Shown: positions 1-7,278 of the stretch, piece by piece | How positions within the stretch are numbered: position 1 is the first letter of the stretch | Layout: every line of letters begins with the position of its first letter | Source of the DNA: Spirochaetales bacterium | GTDB taxonomy: Bacteria > Spirochaetota > Spirochaetia > JABMQR01 | Length of the DNA: 15,945 nt | Reading direction: 5' to 3' | Assembly (NCBI GenBank): GCA_023139255.1 | Contig: JAGLNY010000190.1 | Span: forward strand, 1-15,945 | Notes under the pieces: generated by a model | Database searches by the model: none | Seen by the model: the letters and a program-made list of their open reading frames with translations, nothing else | Told to the model about the DNA's origin: nothing | Made by a program: the position numbers and the translations under genes

Positions 1-1
1 G

Positions 2-91
2 AATAAAATATTGATAGCTGATATGTACTTAATATTCAGTACATCGTGGCGTTACCTGTTCCTGAACTATAAAACTTCGAGAATTATTTAA
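2..91 (+). CDS. possible C-terminal tail of a gene entering from the left
   Basis: One plus-strand frame is open from base 2 to a TAA at 89-91, giving 29 residues that end in YLFLNYKTSRII. The stop codon abuts a strong plus-strand terminator whose stem begins at 91, which is the arrangement expected at the end of a real gene. The fragment is too short to assign a family. A chance open frame of this length is quite possible, so the call rests mainly on the terminator placement. Confidence 0.3.
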   Translation, partial: NKILIADMYLIFSTSWRYLFLNYKTSRII

Positions 92-129
92 GAGCCTCCC
101 CAGTTAAGGAGAGGCTCTCATTGTTTTTT
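91..129 (+). terminator. Rho-independent terminator
   Basis: An 11-bp stem with one mismatch pairs 91-101 (AGAGCCTCCCC) with 108-118 (GGAGAGGCTCT) around the six-base loop AGTTAA. It is followed by a T-rich tract at 121-129. The orientation ends transcription of a plus-strand gene lying left of the window. A weaker hairpin (144-150 with 159-165, CTATCTG/CAGATAG) and a palindrome upstream (23-29 with 38-44, ATGTACT/AGTACAT) have no assigned role. Confidence 0.75.
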
Positions 130-189
130 CTTACAGAAGTTTTCTATCTGCATATATCCAGATAGTATCAATGTTTACATAAAATCAGG

Positions 190-224
190 TCGAAAACTTC
201 AAAAGCAAATTTAATAATTTGCTT
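190..224 (-). terminator. probable Rho-independent terminator of the minus-strand operon
   Basis: A perfect 9-bp inverted repeat, AAGCAAATT (203-211) and AATTTGCTT (216-224), with a TAAT loop starts at the stop codon of the minus-strand gene ending at 224. Read on the minus strand it is followed by a T-rich stretch (TTTGAAGTTTT). The stem is AT-rich, so it should be a weaker terminator than the one at 91-129. Confidence 0.55.
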
Positions 225-997
225 CACTTACTGTTAGCCAGATCTTGAAGCACGGTTTTCATGGCGCCGAATTCCAGACCCAGTTCCGTATAATAATTGC
301 GTATAATCGCGGTTTTCAATCCAGCTTCGACATTGGTTGCTTCCTCAATTTCTTCTTTTGTAAGACCCCATGAATAGAGATCTGCAAAGGTAGTGTTCCC
401 TTTAATTAAATACTGATTTTCAGAAGAAGTCTCAACATGATCCGCCGCTTCGCTGTCTGCGAAAGAACTACTGATTCCCTGATTCGTTGTTTTTTGCTTC
501 AGCACCTGGATCATATCATCATCAATTAACCCCTTGTCTCGCAAAAAGGCAACGGCAGTAGAGGGGAGAAGTGATTCCTCTTCAGGCGTATAGTTATAAC
601 CCAGATAGAGGGATACAAACCACTTCAAACTGTCAGTCCCGACTTCCCCGATGGATTCAGGTATCTCCCCGTAGTAAAGTTTAAGGTCTGTCGCGATAAA
701 TTGTCCGGGATCTTTCCCTAATACATCCAATGCAAAAGCCTGGGCTAATTCCTCAGGGGAAATTTCGAAGTAGGAGCTGATGTCATGGAAGCTGGATGCC
801 CCGCGAATTTCAGCCGGGTCATTGGGGTTTTCCTGTTCACCAACCCGTAGGTTAAGCTCCACAAGCTCACCGGCTGCTATCCTTCTCGGGACTTTGTTGC
901 TAGTAGTATTCCAGTTCCCGGTAAGTTTTGTGACAAAAATCCCGCCAAAGATTATAACAATGGTGATTGTTACCGCTGTGATACTTTTAATTTTCAT
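224..997 (-). CDS. single-span membrane-anchored protein with two copies of a small helical repeat, unknown function
   Basis: This 257-residue protein has no function I can name. Residues 6-23 form a hydrophobic N-terminal anchor, and the rest is predicted to be soluble and outside the cytoplasmic membrane. The soluble part holds two related modules. The first begins IRGASSFHDIS (64-74) and continues ISPEELAQAF. The second begins IKGNTTFADLY (198-208) and continues LTKEEIEEAT. Each is followed by a tyrosine-containing helix and a glycine-rich turn. Similar G-x-T-T-F motifs occur, as I recall, in small domains tied to membrane iron-sulfur proteins; this is inference. The start has a good ribosome-binding site (AAAGGAG at 1006-1012) and overlaps the upstream NapH-like gene by 11 bases, so the two are probably translationally coupled and act together. 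The overlap suggests a partner or accessory subunit in electron transfer across the membrane. Confidence 0.8.
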   Translation of the reverse strand: MKIKSITAVTITIVIIFGGIFVTKLTGNWNTTSNKVPRRIAAGELVELNLRVGEQENPNDPAEIRGASSFHDISSYFEISPEELAQAFALDVLGKDPGQFIATDLKLYYGEIPESIGEVGTDSLKWFVSLYLGYNYTPEEESLLPSTAVAFLRDKGLIDDDMIQVLKQKTTNQGISSSFADSEAADHVETSSENQYLIKGNTTFADLYSWGLTKEEIEEATNVEAGLKTAIIRNYYTELGLEFGAMKTVLQDLANSK

Positions 998-1868
998 TTT
1001 TAGTCTCCTTTGTTTCTGCAGGTGAGGTCTCTTCAGAAACTTTGACTACATTGAAGCTGGAAAACTGGACGGTTTCAGGAACCGGACAGGAATCATCTGA
1101 AGTACAGGCAAAACAGGATATACACTGATGATCCAGGACATTTTTTGCAGTTGATACCTCAATATTCATCGGGCAGGTGGCATCGCATTCTAAACATGAA
1201 ATACAGGTTGACGCTTTCCTGCGAATCTTAAAAATCCTAAAAAAGTTTGAGATCCCAAGCACTGCACCGTAGGGACATGCATACTTACAAAATGGTCTTT
1301 CAACAAACAATGATAGAACCAGTACGACTCCCAATGTCACGAGCCCGGTTACCGCAACTTCACCTGTCCAGAAATTAAACAGGGCATAGTAGGGATCGAA
1401 ATCTGCAAAAACAAGTTTTACTGAAACGGCTGTCATAATGAGAACCCACAGCAGTACTGCATAACGAAGATACCGCAGGATACGGTCAATTTTTCCCGGA
1501 ATATATCTATTATATTTTCTTTTAAAGATCTTTCGGCCAATTTTTCCCACCCATTCCTGGATTGATCCAAAAGGGCAAATCCAGCCGCAAAACACCGGAC
1601 CAAAAAGGATTGCCGTCAGGAAGACCAAAATCATGAGGATGAAGGATGAATCATGGATTTTCTGGACAAAACTCCCGGCTGTAATGTATTGATAGAGCGA
1701 GACGACACCGCCGAAAGGACAAACAGCATGGAGTGATGCTCCCTGGATTAAGGGGATTGTTACTCCTGCCTCCTCAAGTGAATGCCCTAGACTGATAAGC
1801 AGGATCAGGATAAAGAAAAAAATCTGGATTGTTGTACGTACCGGCTTAAGCCGAAGTCTCTTTTTCAT
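987..1868 (-). CDS. NapH/CcoG-like membrane protein with 4Fe-4S clusters
   Basis: This is a polytopic membrane electron carrier of the NapH/NosR/CcoG type, which passes electrons between the quinone pool or a membrane partner and a redox enzyme. In the 293-residue form there are hydrophobic segments near 14-30, 75-93, 135-155 and 172-189. Between them lie the family's membrane-associated cysteine motifs: HAVCPFGG (47-54), CGWICP (94-99) and CKYACPYG (194-201). Two ferredoxin-like clusters follow: C222/C225/C228/C232 in CISCLECDATCP, and C249/C252/C255/C261. The last spacing (C-x5-C) is longer than the classical C-x3-C. The tail after residue 275 is polar. An in-frame ATG at 1940 would add 24 polar residues (317 total), but the ATG at 1868 has a much better ribosome-binding site. 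The gene lies downstream of transketolase and overlaps the next gene. The substrate is unknown: no nitrate or nitrous oxide reductase genes are present. Confidence 0.85.
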   Translation of the reverse strand: MKKRLRLKPVRTTIQIFFFILILLISLGHSLEEAGVTIPLIQGASLHAVCPFGGVVSLYQYITAGSFVQKIHDSSFILMILVFLTAILFGPVFCGWICPFGSIQEWVGKIGRKIFKRKYNRYIPGKIDRILRYLRYAVLLWVLIMTAVSVKLVFADFDPYYALFNFWTGEVAVTGLVTLGVVLVLSLFVERPFCKYACPYGAVLGISNFFRIFKIRRKASTCISCLECDATCPMNIEVSTAKNVLDHQCISCFACTSDDSCPVPETVQFSSFNVVKVSEETSPAETKETKNEN

Positions 1869-1872
1869 CGTT

Positions 1873-1879
1873 AACCTCT
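1873..1879 (-). promoter_or_regulatory. ribosome-binding site deciding the start of the NapH-like gene
   Basis: On the minus strand AAGAGGT precedes the ATG at 1868 by four to five bases. The alternative upstream ATG at 1940 has only a poor GGGAAC. This is why the shorter form was preferred. Confidence 0.55.
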
Positions 1880-1955
1880 TTTTATTATGGGATAAATGCC
1901 TTAATTGTTGTGAAATCTTTGCGTACTCTTTATGATGCATCTGTTCCCATCCTAA

Positions 1956-1983
1956 AAGAACCCTATTAATATATAGAGTTCTT
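1956..1983 (-). terminator. hairpin between transketolase and the NapH-like gene
   Basis: An 11-bp inverted repeat (1956-1966 with 1973-1983) has one position that becomes a U-G pair in minus-strand RNA and a loop of six A/T bases. On the minus strand it is followed by TTAGG, so with the stem end it gives a short U-run (TTCTTTT). It lies 66 bases beyond the transketolase stop and could be a terminator or partial attenuator separating tkt from the downstream pair. The short T-tract makes it leaky at best. Confidence 0.45.
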
Positions 1984-2023
1984 GAGGTTAAGTTTTCTTA
2001 ATATATGTCAATGCTGCAAAGAT

Positions 2024-2057
2024 GCGAGTATTACAAGGATGTGAATATTACAAGGAT
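2024..2057. repeat. 17-bp tandem duplication across the transketolase stop codon
   Basis: Two adjacent 17-bp units (2024-2040 and 2041-2057) share 15 of 17 bases, with core ATTACAAGGAT. The second unit contains the end of the transketolase reading frame, including its TAA stop (2048-2050). The first unit lies just past it and carries the same triplet. The duplication does not alter the protein, because the stop in the gene-proximal copy is used. Confidence 0.8.
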
Positions 2058-4039
2058 ACGAGTGTCCCCAGAATATTTTCCTCAGTAAACCCAAAAAGAG
2101 TGAAAAGCTCTGCAGCAGGAGCGGATTCGCCAAAGGTGGTCATGCCGATAATTGCCCCGTTTAGTCCGGTATACTTATACCAGAAATCCTTATGAGAAGC
2201 CTCGATGGCAAGTCGTTTTGTTATACCCGGAGGCAGAACCAGATCTTTGTATTCGCAGGACTGTTTCTCAAATTGTTCCGGTGAAGGCATCGAAACAACC
2301 CTGATACTTTTCCCGGTTTCCCCGAATTTCTTTGCAGCGCCAAGTGCAAGCTCAACTTCAGATCCGGAGGCTATAATCAAGTATTCAGGTGTATCGGAAT
2401 TTTCCCAGAGAATATAGGCCCCTTTCTCAATAAGGGAAATCTGTTCAACATTCCTTGTAAGTACGGGAAGACCCTGTCTGCTGAGGATCAGGCTGGTCGG
2501 GCCGTCACTTTTCATAATTGCGGATTTCCATGCCGTCGCTGTCTCTACTGTATCTGCCGGTCTCCAGGTCGTCATCCCCGGTGTGCTGCGCAGTGAGGCA
2601 ATCTGTTCAATAGGCTGATGTGTCGGGCCGTCTTCGCCAAGGCCGATAGAATCATGGGTAAAAACATAAATAGTCTGGAGTCCCATGAGGGAAGCCATAC
2701 GGATCGCGTTTCTTGCGTATTCCATAAAAATCAGGAATGTCCCTCCATATGGTATAAATCCGCCATGCAGGGTAAGGCCATTCATAATTGCAGACATCCC
2801 AAATTCCCTGACACCATAATGTACATAATTTCCATCAGCATCACCGGAGGAAATAGCTTTCGATCCATTCCATATAGTAAGGTTTGAAGGAGCCAGATCC
2901 GCTGAACCGCCAAACAGTGACGGCAGCATAGGGCCAATTTCCTGCAGAGTGTTCTGGGAAGCTTTTCTGGTTGCGATTTTTTCCCCTTTCTCCTGGAGGC
3001 TGCTAATATAAGCAGAAGTTTTTTCGTCCCAGTCGGCCGGCAGGTCGCCGCTCATTCTTGCAGTGAACTCATTTGCCAGATCGGGGTAAGCCTCTGAATA
3101 TTTCTTGAACAGAGTGTTCCATATCTCTTCCTGTTTGTTGCCTTTTTCTTTACAGTCCCAGGCTTTATATGCTTCTTCGGGGACAAAAAACGGTTCATCA
3201 TATTCCCATCCGAGTGCTTTGCGTGTAAGTGCTACTTCATCAATACCAAGAGGTGCACCATGACTGGATTCACTCCCTTCTTTATTCGGGGAACCAAACC
3301 CGATCTTTGTTTTGCAGCTGATAAGTGTGGGTTTGCCGGACTCCTTTTTTGCCGCATTGATGGCTTCCTGGATTGTTTCAGCATTATGGCCGTCAGTTAC
3401 AGAAATAACCTGCCACCCATACGCCCTGAATCGTGCCTCAGTATCATCGGTAAACCAGTCCTTTACTTCACCATCGATTGAGATTCCGTTATTGTCGTAA
3501 AAAACGATGAGTTTCCCGAGTCCGAGAGTTCCGGCAAGAGAGCAGACTTCATGGGAAATGCCTTCCATAAGACACCCGTCACCGGTGAATACATAGGAGT
3601 AATGATCTACAATAGAAAAGCCATCCCTGTTGAAATGAGCTGCAAGGACTTTTTCAGCCAGCGCCATTCCTGCAGCATTTGCGAGTCCCTGACCGAGCGG
3701 GCCGGTTGTTGTTTCAATACCAGGGACAGCTTTATATTCAGGGTGACCGGCTGTTTTTGAATGCAGTTGTCTGAATTTCTTTAGTTCGTCCAGCGGCATG
3801 TCGTACCCGGTCAAATGCAGTAAAGAATAGAGCAGCATTGATGCATGACCGTTTGAGAGTACGAATCGATCTCTGTTTACCCATTCCGGATTACCGGGAT
3901 TATGCTTCAAATTCCGACGCCAAAGAACCTCAGCGATATTTGCCATCCCCATCGGTGCCCCGGGATGCCCTGAATTTGCCTTCTGCACACCATCCATACT
4001 GAGAATGCGTACAGCGTTAGCTAATTGTTTTGTATTCAT
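2048..4039 (-). CDS. tkt: transketolase
   Basis: This thiamine-diphosphate enzyme of the non-oxidative pentose phosphate pathway moves two-carbon ketol units between sugar phosphates in the cytoplasm. The 663-residue length is typical for a bacterial transketolase. Family motifs appear in order: SGHPGAPM (23-30, His25), NGHAS (63-67, His65), GHPE (98-101), TGPLGQGLANA (112-122), the cofactor-binding GDGCLMEG...DNNGISIDG (153-190), SSHGAPLG (258-265, His260), REFGM with the catalytic Glu412, and HDSIGLGEDGPTHQP (462-476). All expected catalytic residues are present, so it should be active. A TAAGGAG ribosome-binding site (4051-4057) lies eleven bases before the ATG, and a promoter-like pair sits about 35 bases further up. 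It is first in a minus-strand series leading to the NapH-like pair, though a hairpin lies between them. Confidence 0.97.
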   Translation of the reverse strand: MNTKQLANAVRILSMDGVQKANSGHPGAPMGMANIAEVLWRRNLKHNPGNPEWVNRDRFVLSNGHASMLLYSLLHLTGYDMPLDELKKFRQLHSKTAGHPEYKAVPGIETTTGPLGQGLANAAGMALAEKVLAAHFNRDGFSIVDHYSYVFTGDGCLMEGISHEVCSLAGTLGLGKLIVFYDNNGISIDGEVKDWFTDDTEARFRAYGWQVISVTDGHNAETIQEAINAAKKESGKPTLISCKTKIGFGSPNKEGSESSHGAPLGIDEVALTRKALGWEYDEPFFVPEEAYKAWDCKEKGNKQEEIWNTLFKKYSEAYPDLANEFTARMSGDLPADWDEKTSAYISSLQEKGEKIATRKASQNTLQEIGPMLPSLFGGSADLAPSNLTIWNGSKAISSGDADGNYVHYGVREFGMSAIMNGLTLHGGFIPYGGTFLIFMEYARNAIRMASLMGLQTIYVFTHDSIGLGEDGPTHQPIEQIASLRSTPGMTTWRPADTVETATAWKSAIMKSDGPTSLILSRQGLPVLTRNVEQISLIEKGAYILWENSDTPEYLIIASGSEVELALGAAKKFGETGKSIRVVSMPSPEQFEKQSCEYKDLVLPPGITKRLAIEASHKDFWYKYTGLNGAIIGMTTFGESAPAAELFTLFGFTEENILGTLVSL

Positions 4040-4071
4040 ATTACTATTAACTCCTTATAAAAATCATCACA

Positions 4072-4100
4072 ACTATATACAATTTATCTCTCCTTTGCAA
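4072..4100 (-). promoter_or_regulatory. tkt: sigma-70-like promoter for transketolase
   Basis: On the minus strand TTGCAA (4100-4095) and TATAGT (4077-4072) are separated by exactly 17 bases. They resemble the -35 and -10 consensus with two and one mismatches. Transcription would start near 4065, giving a leader of about 25 bases that contains the TAAGGAG ribosome-binding site. Confidence 0.55.
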
Positions 4101-4208
4101 AGCCAAACAGGATTATTCGGGAATATTTTATTAGTGCGATTATTAATAAAAAAGGTTAACAAAGTTTAACGGGATTCCTTCATTTATTTCCTGAAGTGGG
4201 GTATTATT

Positions 4209-4261
4209 ATGAAACCTTCAACTAACTACTTTGATTACTAAATAGGAGCCGACAGGCTCCT
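4209..4261 (+). promoter_or_regulatory. possible leader peptide followed by a hairpin in the 5' leader of the outer-membrane protein gene
   Basis: An ATG at 4209 opens a ten-codon frame (MKPSTNYFDY) that stops with TAA at 4239-4241. Two bases later a perfect 7-bp hairpin begins: AGGAGCC (4244-4250), loop GACA, GGCTCCT (4255-4261). It ends 11 bases before the GGAG ribosome-binding site of the next gene. There is no T-run, so it is not an ordinary terminator. It may be a translational regulator or an RNA-stabilising stem. The short frame may be chance. Confidence 0.35.
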
Positions 4262-4284
4262 GATATATATATGGAGAAAAGAGT

Positions 4285-5745
4285 ATGAAACGAATTGGAC
4301 TAATATTGGTTGTTTTTCTGGTTATTGGCGGAGCTGCATCTGCAGTTGAACTTCCTGCACTGCAGGCGTCGAATGCCCGGATTATGGCAATGGGCGGTGC
4401 TTTTACAGCTGTTGCGGATAACGCTGATGCACTTTTTTACAATCCGGCAGGTTTAGTATATCTCCGAAATTTGGAGATCAATGTGGGGTTCTCCCTTTTG
4501 GCAGATACAAACTCCAATCTTGTTGGATTTGATATGTTTAATTTTAGAGAAGGGTTTGGATATGATGTGTGGGACTTGCGTTATGATGATGCTGTTGGTG
4601 TATATAAAGACAACAATGGGAATGGAATGTATGATCCGCTTGAAGGAGAGGTTCCTTTTAATACGTTTACTTCTGTTTTTGGGTTTGAAGAGAGCTGGGA
4701 TGGTCTTGATGCTTTTGACGCCTGGTATGACAAATTTATACCAATGATGGATGTAGTGCATACAGGATTCGACAAGTTGGCAATTTTACCAAATCTCTCT
4801 TTTACCAACAGAAATTTCGGTATTGGGTTTCTTGGTGGAGTAACAATCTCTCCTGCAAATGTTGAACTCTCATCAACCAAAAGTACAATCCCTGTACTGG
4901 ATTATGGATTTGAGATCTCCAAAAAAAGCGGGATTATTGCCGGTATGGGCTTTGGTTTTGGATCTTTATCCATTGGGGCAAATCTCAAGTATTATAAGGA
5001 AGTAAAAACACTTTTTGGGTTGCCGACTAACTCTTTTATTGATTTTGAGGACTATGTTACTTCGCTTGTTCCGGATACACCATTGCAGCAGGCTTTAGTA
5101 GAAATTTTTCTCGATGATGCGATTGCAATATATGCCGATACTGAGAACCATATAGAGATGGGATTAGGGGCAATGTACACCATGGGAAGTTTGACTGTAG
5201 GAGCCTATGTCGACAGTATTCTTGGCTTGATCCTGGACGAGAATGGTGAATTGAAGGATATTGACTTTGAGGCTTTAGTTGATAAGGCAGCAAAAACCGC
5301 AAATATCGGAGTATCATTTGATCCGAGTATGAGGAAAATTTATTGGCGGGAACCGTTATTTAATTTACTGGTAAGTGCGGATCTAAAAAACATTGGAGAT
5401 GATGCTAAAAGGTTTCTGAATATAGGTGCCGAAGTGGGTGTGCATATTGGTGAACTGGCACAGGTGGATTTCCGGGGCGGCTATAAGCAGTATCTTATCG
5501 GACCACTTGAGGATGTATTTTCCTCGGATATCATCTCTCTTGAGCAAGGGGAAGTTTCCCTCGGTGTAGGGGTCAAGGCGCTCTTTGTCAATGTGAATGT
5601 TGCTGCGGCACTTCCTGCCGAACTGGTACAGGAAATTGTCGGCTTTGCTGCATTTAACAACTTTCCTGACGATGCGGAAACCTATTTTCTGAAATATGGA
5701 CCTAATTTTCCACGTGTGATGGTCTCTTTCGGTTTTAATTTATAG
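4285..5745 (+). CDS. FadL/PorV-like outer-membrane beta-barrel protein
   Basis: This is a 486-residue exported protein, probably an outer-membrane barrel that transports hydrophobic or other small compounds. Residues 1-20 form a Sec signal peptide ending in ASA before VELP. The segment after the cleavage site, NARIMAMGGAFTAVADNADA followed by LFYNPAGL (30-57), is the hallmark of FadL/PorV/UPF0164-type barrels, where it forms the N-terminal plug and first strand. The rest alternates hydrophobic and polar residues with many glycines and aromatics, as in beta-strands, and ends in SFGFNL. An insert at 109-120 (DNNGNGMYDPLE) looks like a calcium-binding EF-hand or dockerin-type loop within an acidic region (about 90-160), probably a surface loop. 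The start has GGAG at 4273-4276. The gene is transcribed alone, with a leader hairpin before it and a strong terminator after it. The substrate is unknown. Confidence 0.75.
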   Translation: MKRIGLILVVFLVIGGAASAVELPALQASNARIMAMGGAFTAVADNADALFYNPAGLVYLRNLEINVGFSLLADTNSNLVGFDMFNFREGFGYDVWDLRYDDAVGVYKDNNGNGMYDPLEGEVPFNTFTSVFGFEESWDGLDAFDAWYDKFIPMMDVVHTGFDKLAILPNLSFTNRNFGIGFLGGVTISPANVELSSTKSTIPVLDYGFEISKKSGIIAGMGFGFGSLSIGANLKYYKEVKTLFGLPTNSFIDFEDYVTSLVPDTPLQQALVEIFLDDAIAIYADTENHIEMGLGAMYTMGSLTVGAYVDSILGLILDENGELKDIDFEALVDKAAKTANIGVSFDPSMRKIYWREPLFNLLVSADLKNIGDDAKRFLNIGAEVGVHIGELAQVDFRGGYKQYLIGPLEDVFSSDIISLEQGEVSLGVGVKALFVNVNVAAALPAELVQEIVGFAAFNNFPDDAETYFLKYGPNFPRVMVSFGFNL

Positions 5746-5814
5746 AACAGGGAGAAGAATTTCATAAATTTTCAGTACGGACCCGTAGTACCGGACTGGA
5801 GTCGTATAGCTATT

Positions 5815-5853
5815 ACAGGGCTGTCCTTTATTGATTTGGACGGCCTTGTTTTT
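5815..5853 (+). terminator. Rho-independent terminator of the outer-membrane protein gene
   Basis: A 12-bp stem pairs ACAGGGCTGTCC (5815-5826) with GGACGGCCTTGT (5838-5849), including two G-U pairs, and runs into TTTTT (5849-5853). It lies 70 bases after the stop codon. A second imperfect inverted repeat (5773-5780 with 5791-5798) lies between the gene and this terminator. Confidence 0.85.
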
Positions 5854-5881
5854 GTATGTGTTTCTTTTATGTTTTCTTCTT

Positions 5882-6055
5882 CTATGCTTGTATTAATTCA
5901 GGAGAATCTGTTTTCAGTATCTGTATAAATTCCTTAATATGAGAAACAGGTTGTTTGAGTATCATTCCACCTTTGGCACAGTCTTCTGCTTGATGAAAAT
6001 CCGAACCGCTGGTTGGAATTAAGTTATATTTTTGTTCTGGTCTATGCACAATCAT
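5882..6055 (-). pseudogene. C-terminal remnant of a PHP-domain metallophosphoesterase gene
   Basis: On the minus strand a 57-codon frame starts with an ATG overlapping the hipA stop codon (TGATG) and ends at a TAG (5884-5882). From about residue 8 it reads like the end of a PHP-domain phosphoesterase. KYNLIPTSGSDFHQ matches the conserved G-S-D-F-H metal-ligand motif, and it is followed by the usual C-terminal tail ending SPELIQA. The N-terminal metal-binding histidines and most of the barrel are absent, and I find no other part of the gene on the far side of hipBA. It is therefore a broken remnant, probably cut when hipBA arrived. The overlap with hipA means it could still be translated by coupling, but it could not form a complete active site. 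Confidence 0.7.
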
Positions 6056-7278
6056 CACAATTCCGGGTTTAATATAACCCGGTTAATTTCAGTTTGTGAA
6101 ACACCCGTCTGAACGGCGTAGTTTGACCATTGGGAGACAGTTGATTGTACTTCGTTGATAATACGTTCGGCGTCTTGCCTGGATACATTGACTTGCCCGG
6201 CTAGTTTGAGGATGTGCGAACGTCCGGGGGTTCGGCCCTCGCCGGCAAGTGTCATGGTGTGTTCGCCGCCAACCCCTGGTGTGTACAGCAGGTCGTAGGC
6301 TGGGGATAACGACCACTCATTCGTTTGGTCATCCAGCCGGAATGAAAAATTCTTCACGTGATCATCACGATTGTGGGCAAGTACATTGAAAACCATACGG
6401 CGAAAGGCCTGCAGTACGTCCTGATGGTTTCGCGTCAGCAGCGATGCGGCCTTGAGAAAATCAGCATAGTCGACAGAGGGGATGCGGAAGTTTGACTGGA
6501 TCAGATTACCGAATGTATGGACGTGGAAACGACGGTTCCCATCGCGGTCGAAACGCTTAACCCCGAAGAAACGGTCACTTTCGGAGGTCTCGAACAGTCG
6601 TGTCGTCGGTATATCTATGCCGGCGTCGGCAGCCATCAGGGAATAGGCATACTCTATGGCTCCTGATGCGAATGTGTCGTTTTTAGCGGTGAACTTAATA
6701 ATCCAGTGCTCGAATCCTTTGGGCAGATCGTTTTCCCCGGATATGATCTTACCGGTAACAGGGTTGAATCCTACCAGCACTTTAGGCCGGGCTCCACCGG
6801 GTGAACCGCCGGCTCGCAATAGTTGCGGAAGTACTTCCCTGGCAGTGCCCGCAAGAATTTCCTGCGACTGATGAGCGAGATCGTGCAAATTGAACACGCT
6901 GACATCCACGTTTTTGTGATTTGCCGGCGGGTGGTAAGTCAGTGCACCCATTGTGCACGTTCCCAGCCATGAGAGGCGGTCAAGCACGCTTACGTCAGTC
7001 GGATTCAGATCCCGCGAACGAAAGTGACGATCCATCAACAGCAGCCCCCATCCATCAGGCAGCGAATCATCAAATACGCCTGGCAGAGGACCGAATTGGC
7101 GATCGGTATGCTCGAACAATCCTCCTCCAAACGGCAGATGGAATGGTGAAAGATTCAACCCTGTAGTGAGAAACTCGGGATCATATTCGAAGTAGACTCG
7201 TCCGCGGTCTTCAGCCAATATACCAACTGGCAGGAATTCTCCAGGACTGCGTGTAAAGCATACAGTCAGTTTTTTCAT
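6055..7278 (-). CDS. hipA: HipA-family serine/threonine kinase toxin
   Basis: This is the toxin of a type II toxin-antitoxin system. Characterised HipA kinases phosphorylate aminoacyl-tRNA synthetases (for example GltX) and so stop translation and favour persistence; the target here is unknown. The 407-residue protein has the family layout. The N-terminal subdomain contains DDSLPDGWG (70-78). The ATP-binding loop is GGSPGGARPK (157-166), with Ser159 a possible autophosphorylation site. HWIIKF (191-196) supplies the nucleotide-contacting Lys195. The catalytic loop is AHNRDDHVKNFSF (301-313), with Asp306, Lys309 and Asn310. The magnesium-binding Asp329 lies in LSPAYDLLYT. All appear intact. The ATG overlaps the hipB stop (ATGA), so antitoxin is made first. 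The pair is GC-richer than its AT-rich borders and adjoins a broken gene, both signs of horizontal arrival. Confidence 0.93.
   Translation of the reverse strand: MKKLTVCFTRSPGEFLPVGILAEDRGRVYFEYDPEFLTTGLNLSPFHLPFGGGLFEHTDRQFGPLPGVFDDSLPDGWGLLLMDRHFRSRDLNPTDVSVLDRLSWLGTCTMGALTYHPPANHKNVDVSVFNLHDLAHQSQEILAGTAREVLPQLLRAGGSPGGARPKVLVGFNPVTGKIISGENDLPKGFEHWIIKFTAKNDTFASGAIEYAYSLMAADAGIDIPTTRLFETSESDRFFGVKRFDRDGNRRFHVHTFGNLIQSNFRIPSVDYADFLKAASLLTRNHQDVLQAFRRMVFNVLAHNRDDHVKNFSFRLDDQTNEWSLSPAYDLLYTPGVGGEHTMTLAGEGRTPGRSHILKLAGQVNVSRQDAERIINEVQSTVSQWSNYAVQTGVSQTEINRVILNPEL

Noticed and set aside
1869..1940. Upstream start (ATG 1940) for the NapH-like protein.
   Set aside because: The added 24 residues are polar and histidine-rich, and the ribosome-binding site is much weaker than that of the ATG at 1868. 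It remains possible.
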